From positions 1 to 25,981 of the forward strand of contig CAYNOZ010000012.1 in NCBI GenBank assembly GCA_964398955.1: a stretch of 25,981 bases of DNA. The letters are read 5' to 3'. Every line of letters begins with the position of its first letter. Positions within the stretch are counted from its first letter, which is position 1. Position numbers and translations under genes: made by a program. This stretch comes from CAYNOZ01 sp964398955 (GTDB lineage: Archaea > Methanobacteriota_B > Thermococci > Thermococcales > CAYNOZ01). Shown here piece by piece: positions 22,716 to 25,981 of this stretch. Under the pieces are notes generated by a model. The model was given only the letters and a program-made list of their open reading frames with translations, was not told the origin of the DNA and ran no database searches.

Positions 22716-23468
22716 ATGTTAAATGATATAAAAATGGATTTACATGTGCACACGATTGCTTCTGGACACGCTTACAGCACTATAAATGAGATAGTTCAAG
22801 AAGCTAATAAAAAAGGAATAGAGGCTATTGCAATTGCCGAACATGGTCCTAATATGCCTGATAGCCCTCATCCCTTCTACTTTGGAAATATATATTCAAT
22901 ACCAAGAGAGATAAACGGGGTGAAAGTGTTCAAAGGAGTTGAAGCTAACATAATTGACAAGGAAGGGAATTTGGATCTTGGAAAAGAATATTTAGATAAT
23001 TTAGAATTCGTAGCAGCTGGTCTTCATCCATACACTGGATATGAAGGAGAAAAAATTGAGGAAAACACTGAAGCAGTTACTAATGCAATAAAAAGTTCTG
23101 AAATAGATATGATAGTACATCCATGTGATTCAAGGTTCCCAGTAAATGTAAGAGAGTTAGTACAAGCTGCTTCTGAGAATAATGTGATTTTAGAGTTAAA
23201 TAATAGATCCTTCATACCTACCGTTGATGGAAATTATAGAGGAATCAGAGAAAATGCTATTGAAATGGCTGAACTAGCGCAAAATAAAGGAGTTTGGGTA
23301 GGATTGAATAGTGACACACATCATTCATCTGAAGTTGGTGAACTAGAAAACGGTTTAAAAGTAGCTAAAGAAGCAGGATTAGACAAAGAAGATATAATAA
23401 ACACAGAATTATCCAATTTAAGACAATTCTTCGAAGAAAAAGACAGAGATCTAAGGCAAAAATTTTAA
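22716..23468 (+). CDS. PHP-domain phosphatase, YcdX type
   Basis: A metal-dependent phosphoesterase of 250 residues. It follows E. coli YcdX along its length: MDLHVHTIASGHAYST (H10, H12, H18), IAEHGPNMPDSPHPFYF, GVEANIIDKEG, VAAGLHPYTG, IVHPCDSRF, ILELNNRSF and GLNSDTHHSSE, which together supply the trinuclear metal site. The start is ATG 22716, because AGGTG at 22705-22709 sits 6 nt upstream; a GTG at 22707 overlaps that site. The gene begins right at the stop of the AEC transporter. The natural substrate of this family is not established. Confidence 0.88.
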   Translation: MLNDIKMDLHVHTIASGHAYSTINEIVQEANKKGIEAIAIAEHGPNMPDSPHPFYFGNIYSIPREINGVKVFKGVEANIIDKEGNLDLGKEYLDNLEFVAAGLHPYTGYEGEKIEENTEAVTNAIKSSEIDMIVHPCDSRFPVNVRELVQAASENNVILELNNRSFIPTVDGNYRGIRENAIEMAELAQNKGVWVGLNSDTHHSSEVGELENGLKVAKEAGLDKEDIINTELSNLRQFFEEKDRDLRQKF

Positions 23469-23510
23469 ATAATTTTTAGAACCTTTTTTCATCTATTCAC
23501 CTCAAAGAGA

Positions 23511-23547
23511 CCCCTTCCTAATCTTTGATTAGGTGAGGGTAGTTGAC
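23511..23547 (+). mobile_element. Solo right-end hairpin of an IS200/IS605-type element
   Basis: CCTAATC-TTT-GATTAGG (23517-23533) is a perfect 7-bp hairpin, flanked by outer CCCC/GGG pairs and followed by GGGTAGTTGACT. The flanks CCCCTTCCT and GGGTAGTTGACT are identical to those of the right end at the window's far end (minus strand, about 25883-25911); only the hairpin tip differs. No tnpB sequence is seen beside it, so it looks like a solo end. It could also end transcription of the PHP gene. Confidence 0.5.
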
Positions 23548-23636
23548 TCTTATGAATTCATTTAGTAGTTTTCTTTTAAATTATCTTTACCCATTAAATT
23601 TAAATTGGTTTAGAAGAAACTTTCAAAAAGGATCTT

Positions 23637-24932
23637 ATGACGAAAGAGGAAAAAGTTGTAATTGTTGGAGCTGGTCCAGCAGGACTATTTGCAGCTAATA
23701 GTTTAAAAGAAAATTTTGAAGTTACTATTATTGAAAAAGAAAATTATATAGGAGGCTCAGGTTTACATTCTGATGGTAAACTTAATTTCCATCCAAAAGT
23801 AGGTGGAGATCTGACCGATTTTTTCAGCATGTCAGAAGCATGGGATGTAATGGAAGAAATCAAACAAACATTTATGGAACTAGGAGTTCCTGAAGTAAAT
23901 ATTAATGAAAATGGAATGGAAAAACTTGACAGAAAATCTTCTAGTGCTGGAATAAACTTCATGAAAATAGAGCAAACACATGTTGGTTCCGATCACCTAC
24001 CAAATGTAATGCAGAGATACAGAAAAAAACTGGAAAAATCTGGAGTAAAATTCAAATTAAATACTAAAGCAGAGAATATTGTATTGAATGATCAAGTTAA
24101 AAAAATTAGAACAAAAAAAGGCGAAATTGAAGGCGACTACTTTATTTTAGGACCTGGAAGATCAGGTTCAGAATGGCTAAGATCTTTAGCTAAAGAACAT
24201 GAACTAGGCTTAGAGTACAATCCAATAGATGTTGGGGTAAGAGTTGAGGTTCCTAATTCAGTTATGGATGAGATAGTAGAGGATTATGGAATATGGGATC
24301 CTAAATTCCATATAAGAACCCCAAGTTACGATGATCCAGTTAGGACATTTTGCGTTTCCCCTAAAGGTTATGTGGTTAAAGAGAATTACGGAGACACCTT
24401 TGGTGTGAATGGGCATAGTATGAGAGATGAAGAATCTGAAAACACAAACTTTGCTTTTTTAGTTACTATAGATTTAACAGAACCACTTGAAAGTACAATG
24501 GATTACGGTAAAAGAATAACTCAATTAGCAAACACACTAGGAGGAGGAAAACCCTTATTACAAAGAATTGGAGATATCAGAAAAGGCCGAAGATCAACAT
24601 GGGACAGAATAGAAAGAAGCTACGTAGAACCAACATTAAAAGATGTCACTCCAGGAGACCTAACCATGGCCCTACCAAGAAGAGTAGTACAAGATATCTT
24701 AGAAGGACTAGAAATGCTTGACGAAGTAGTACCAGGAGTCAATTCCAACTCAACACTACTCTACGGACCTGAAGTAAAATTCTACGCAATGAGAGTTAGC
24801 ACTGAAGAATACCTAAGAACAAAAATACCTAATCTATACGTAACAGGAGACGGAGCAGGAGTATCAAGAGGAATAACAGGAGCCGCTGCAACTGGATTAG
24901 TCGCGGCAAAAGACATAAAAAATAATCTATGA
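23637..24932 (+). CDS. Uncharacterised FAD-dependent dehydrogenase (COG2509-like)
   Basis: A 431-residue flavoprotein. The N terminus is a Rossmann fold for FAD: VVIVGAGPAGLFAAN (G11, G13, G16) with an acidic strand end TIIEKE. RTFCVSPKGYVVKENY and VNGHSM in the middle, and NLYVTGDGAGVSRGITGAAATG at the C terminus (the GD motif that holds the FAD ribityl), fit the COG2509 group related to HI0933/geranylgeranyl-reductase-like oxidoreductases. The redox partner and substrate are unknown. ATG 23637 follows AAGGATC, which pairs with the 3' end of 16S rRNA. It is convergent with albA and separated from it by a terminator. Confidence 0.82.
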   Translation: MTKEEKVVIVGAGPAGLFAANSLKENFEVTIIEKENYIGGSGLHSDGKLNFHPKVGGDLTDFFSMSEAWDVMEEIKQTFMELGVPEVNINENGMEKLDRKSSSAGINFMKIEQTHVGSDHLPNVMQRYRKKLEKSGVKFKLNTKAENIVLNDQVKKIRTKKGEIEGDYFILGPGRSGSEWLRSLAKEHELGLEYNPIDVGVRVEVPNSVMDEIVEDYGIWDPKFHIRTPSYDDPVRTFCVSPKGYVVKENYGDTFGVNGHSMRDEESENTNFAFLVTIDLTEPLESTMDYGKRITQLANTLGGGKPLLQRIGDIRKGRRSTWDRIERSYVEPTLKDVTPGDLTMALPRRVVQDILEGLEMLDEVVPGVNSNSTLLYGPEVKFYAMRVSTEEYLRTKIPNLYVTGDGAGVSRGITGAAATGLVAAKDIKNNL

Positions 24933-24954
24933 AGATAATTGATCTACAAAAAAT

Positions 24955-24994
24955 AAGAGGATAAAGAGTTTGTTCCTCTTTATTAAATTTTTTT
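24955..24994. terminator. Hairpin terminator between the FAD dehydrogenase and albA
   Basis: AAGAGGA (24955-24961) pairs perfectly with TCCTCTT (24974-24980), and the stem extends by AATA/TATT with one bulge. Seven T follow at 24988-24994. It lies between two convergent stop codons and may serve both genes. Confidence 0.6.
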
Positions 24995-25002
24995 ATATAG
25001 AA

Positions 25003-25278
25003 CTATCTATGAAGCTTTATCGTCATAGTTGAAATATTTTTAGTTCCACCTTCTTCTACATCAATTTCTTCTGTTCCTATGTCTATGCTTTCAACTTCTA
25101 CATCTGGTAGGAATCTGTTTCTAGTTATTTCTGCTACATCAACTGCTCTACTTATAGCTCTACCTCTTGCCATTAGCCGCACTTCATTAGTGTCTCCTTC
25201 ATTGAATTGAGTCATTACAGCAGTCACATAATTCATGACTTGCTTATTCCCAATGTATACAGTATTGTCGTCTGCCAT
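25003..25278 (-). CDS. albA: Alba chromatin protein
   Basis: A 91-residue dimeric DNA/RNA-binding protein of archaeal chromatin. The family landmarks are VYIGNKQVMNYVTAVMTQF with K12 (the acetylatable lysine of Sulfolobus Alba), ARGRAISRAVDVAEITRNRF and the beta-hairpin tail with IGTEEI and STMTIKLHR. The protein is acidic for a DNA-binding protein, as in other halophilic or acidic-proteome archaea. GGTG at 25284-25287 precedes ATG 25278 by 5 nt; a TATA-like CTTATTTAGT (25307-25316) places the start of the message close to it. Monocistronic. Confidence 0.94.
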   Translation of the reverse strand: MADDNTVYIGNKQVMNYVTAVMTQFNEGDTNEVRLMARGRAISRAVDVAEITRNRFLPDVEVESIDIGTEEIDVEEGGTKNISTMTIKLHR

Positions 25279-25884
25279 TATTACACCAATTTAAATTATA
25301 ATAACTACTAAATAAGTGTTTGGGATATAAAGTGGTAGAAAATAAAAAAATTATCTAGTGAACCTTTGAAAATTCTGAATTACCGTAAAATTAATTAAAA
25401 ATTAGTTTAAAGCTTCTTTATCTAGGTTTTTAAATATTTTTCTTACAATTAAACGGACAAGAGTAAGATAAGAATGAATCAACCCAAGATTTAACCAGTA
25501 TTTTCTATAAAGATTAATTTATATCTGTAGAGTGAAGTCTAGGAGCCTCAGCTTCTGCTAACATAAACAATCTTTTGAGTTTCAATACTTTCCTTAAACT
25601 TCTTTAATACAATTTTTAGCAAATAATTAAGGCAATAAAATAAAATAAGGAGTTAATCAATAATTTAAATTCATTACTGTCTCAAAATTCAATAGTTTAA
25701 ATATTCTTTAAAAGATAATAAAAGTTTTGAGCTTCAAATTAAGATCTTAATTAAAGTTTTTATATTTTATTTGTTTAAAGTTTAAATAAATAAAAGTATA
25801 TAAATACATTAACTAAATATATTAGATAAATAATGAGGAAGATGAACCTCTTCTTTAGCTATGATCTTAAAGTCGTTTAGTAAG
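25279..25884. other. Gene-free AT-rich stretch
   Basis: After the albA promoter there is about 500 bp of AT-rich DNA with no convincing gene. A 16-codon minus-strand frame at 25514-25564 is noted elsewhere. At 25797-25806 TATATAAATA is one of the best TATA matches of the window and points rightwards, towards the transposon end; an ATG 15-codon frame starts at 25833 but a non-coding transcript is as likely. Confidence 0.5.
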
Positions 25885-25981
25885 TCAACTACCCCGCCTT
25901 AAAGGAAGGGGCTTGTTTATGGTGCTGCCAGACCATAGGGGCAATTTAATTATCTGTGCCTCAACACGGAAGTTTGGTGTA
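25885..25981 (-). mobile_element. 3' end of a TnpB-type element (rest outside window)
   Basis: On the minus strand one frame is open from the window edge for 31 codons to TGA at 25885-25887 and reads FRVEAQIIKLPLWSGS and onwards through the right-end hairpin. This is how tnpB genes run into their omega-RNA and right end. Two hairpins are visible: TATGGT/ACCATA (25918-25937) and CCCC...GGGG (25892-25911), followed by GGGTAGTTGACT as in the solo end at 23511. Whether the gene beyond is intact cannot be seen. Confidence 0.5.

Noticed and set aside
25514..25564. Short minus-strand frame of 16 codons (MLAEAEAPRLHSTDIN)
   Set aside because: The ending faintly recalls TnpB tails (EAPRL), but it is too short, has no right-end hairpin beside it and no ribosome binding site.
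1..25981. tRNA, rRNA and CRISPR arrays
   Set aside because: No T-loop GGTTCGAAT-type sequence in a gap, no conserved rRNA core and no regularly spaced repeats were found by reading through the gaps; very divergent RNA genes could be missed by eye.

Overview
The window reads as chromosomal DNA of an AT-rich archaeon. Support: an Alba chromatin protein, ThyX, an archaeal-type UppP, two radical SAM proteins of families common in archaea, TATA-box promoters placed about 26-30 nt before start codons (several implying leaderless mRNAs), GGTG/GGAG ribosome binding sites, and glutamate/aspartate-rich proteins. A haloalkaliphilic or anaerobic euryarchaeote, perhaps near Methanonatronarchaeia, would fit; that placement is a guess from overall look and no marker here proves it. 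No rRNA, tRNA or CRISPR array was seen.

Layout. 1-2072: the tail of an unknown gene, then a one-chain aconitase. 2242-5090: a fused ribbon-helix-helix/winged-helix regulator and two convergent radical SAM enzymes. 5186-6780: protein-isoaspartate methyltransferase and ThyX. 6777-12092: a tight four-gene minus-strand operon (dihydroorotate/dihydropyrimidine-dehydrogenase-like Fe-S flavoprotein, COG0402 amidohydrolase, YgeW-like knotted carbamoyltransferase, adenine deaminase) that looks like a nucleobase-degradation pathway. 12247-13340: a decayed tnpB 3' end with structured right end, directly followed by a TIR-like putative defence gene. 13631-16068: UppP, an RDD membrane protein and an EamA transporter. 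16198-19831: an arsenic block with two export routes: Acr3 facing a divergent HxlR regulator, and arsR-thioredoxin-ArsP-type permease, followed by an ArsC arsenate reductase. 19938-23468: a Usp-like protein, a second amidohydrolase, an AEC transporter overlapping a YcdX-type PHP phosphatase. 23637-25278: an uncharacterised FAD oxidoreductase and Alba, convergent around a terminator hairpin. 25279-25981: gene-poor DNA, then the 3' end of another TnpB-type element that leaves the window on the minus strand.

How genes work together. The 12092-to-6777 operon can be read as ring deamination (adenine deaminase, amidohydrolase), redox at the ring (Fe-S flavoprotein) and recovery of carbamoyl phosphate from a ureido product (carbamoyltransferase), by analogy with the bacterial ygeW/ssnA purine-degradation clusters. 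The arsenic block would reduce arsenate (ArsC, with the small thioredoxin as possible electron donor) and export As(III) by Acr3 and a COG0701 permease. IS200/IS605-type right-end hairpins recur at three places (about 12247, 23511 and 25885), so TnpB-type elements have visited this stretch repeatedly. Base composition also switches in blocks between keto-rich (G+T) and amino-rich (A+C) on the plus strand, sometimes inside a single gene.
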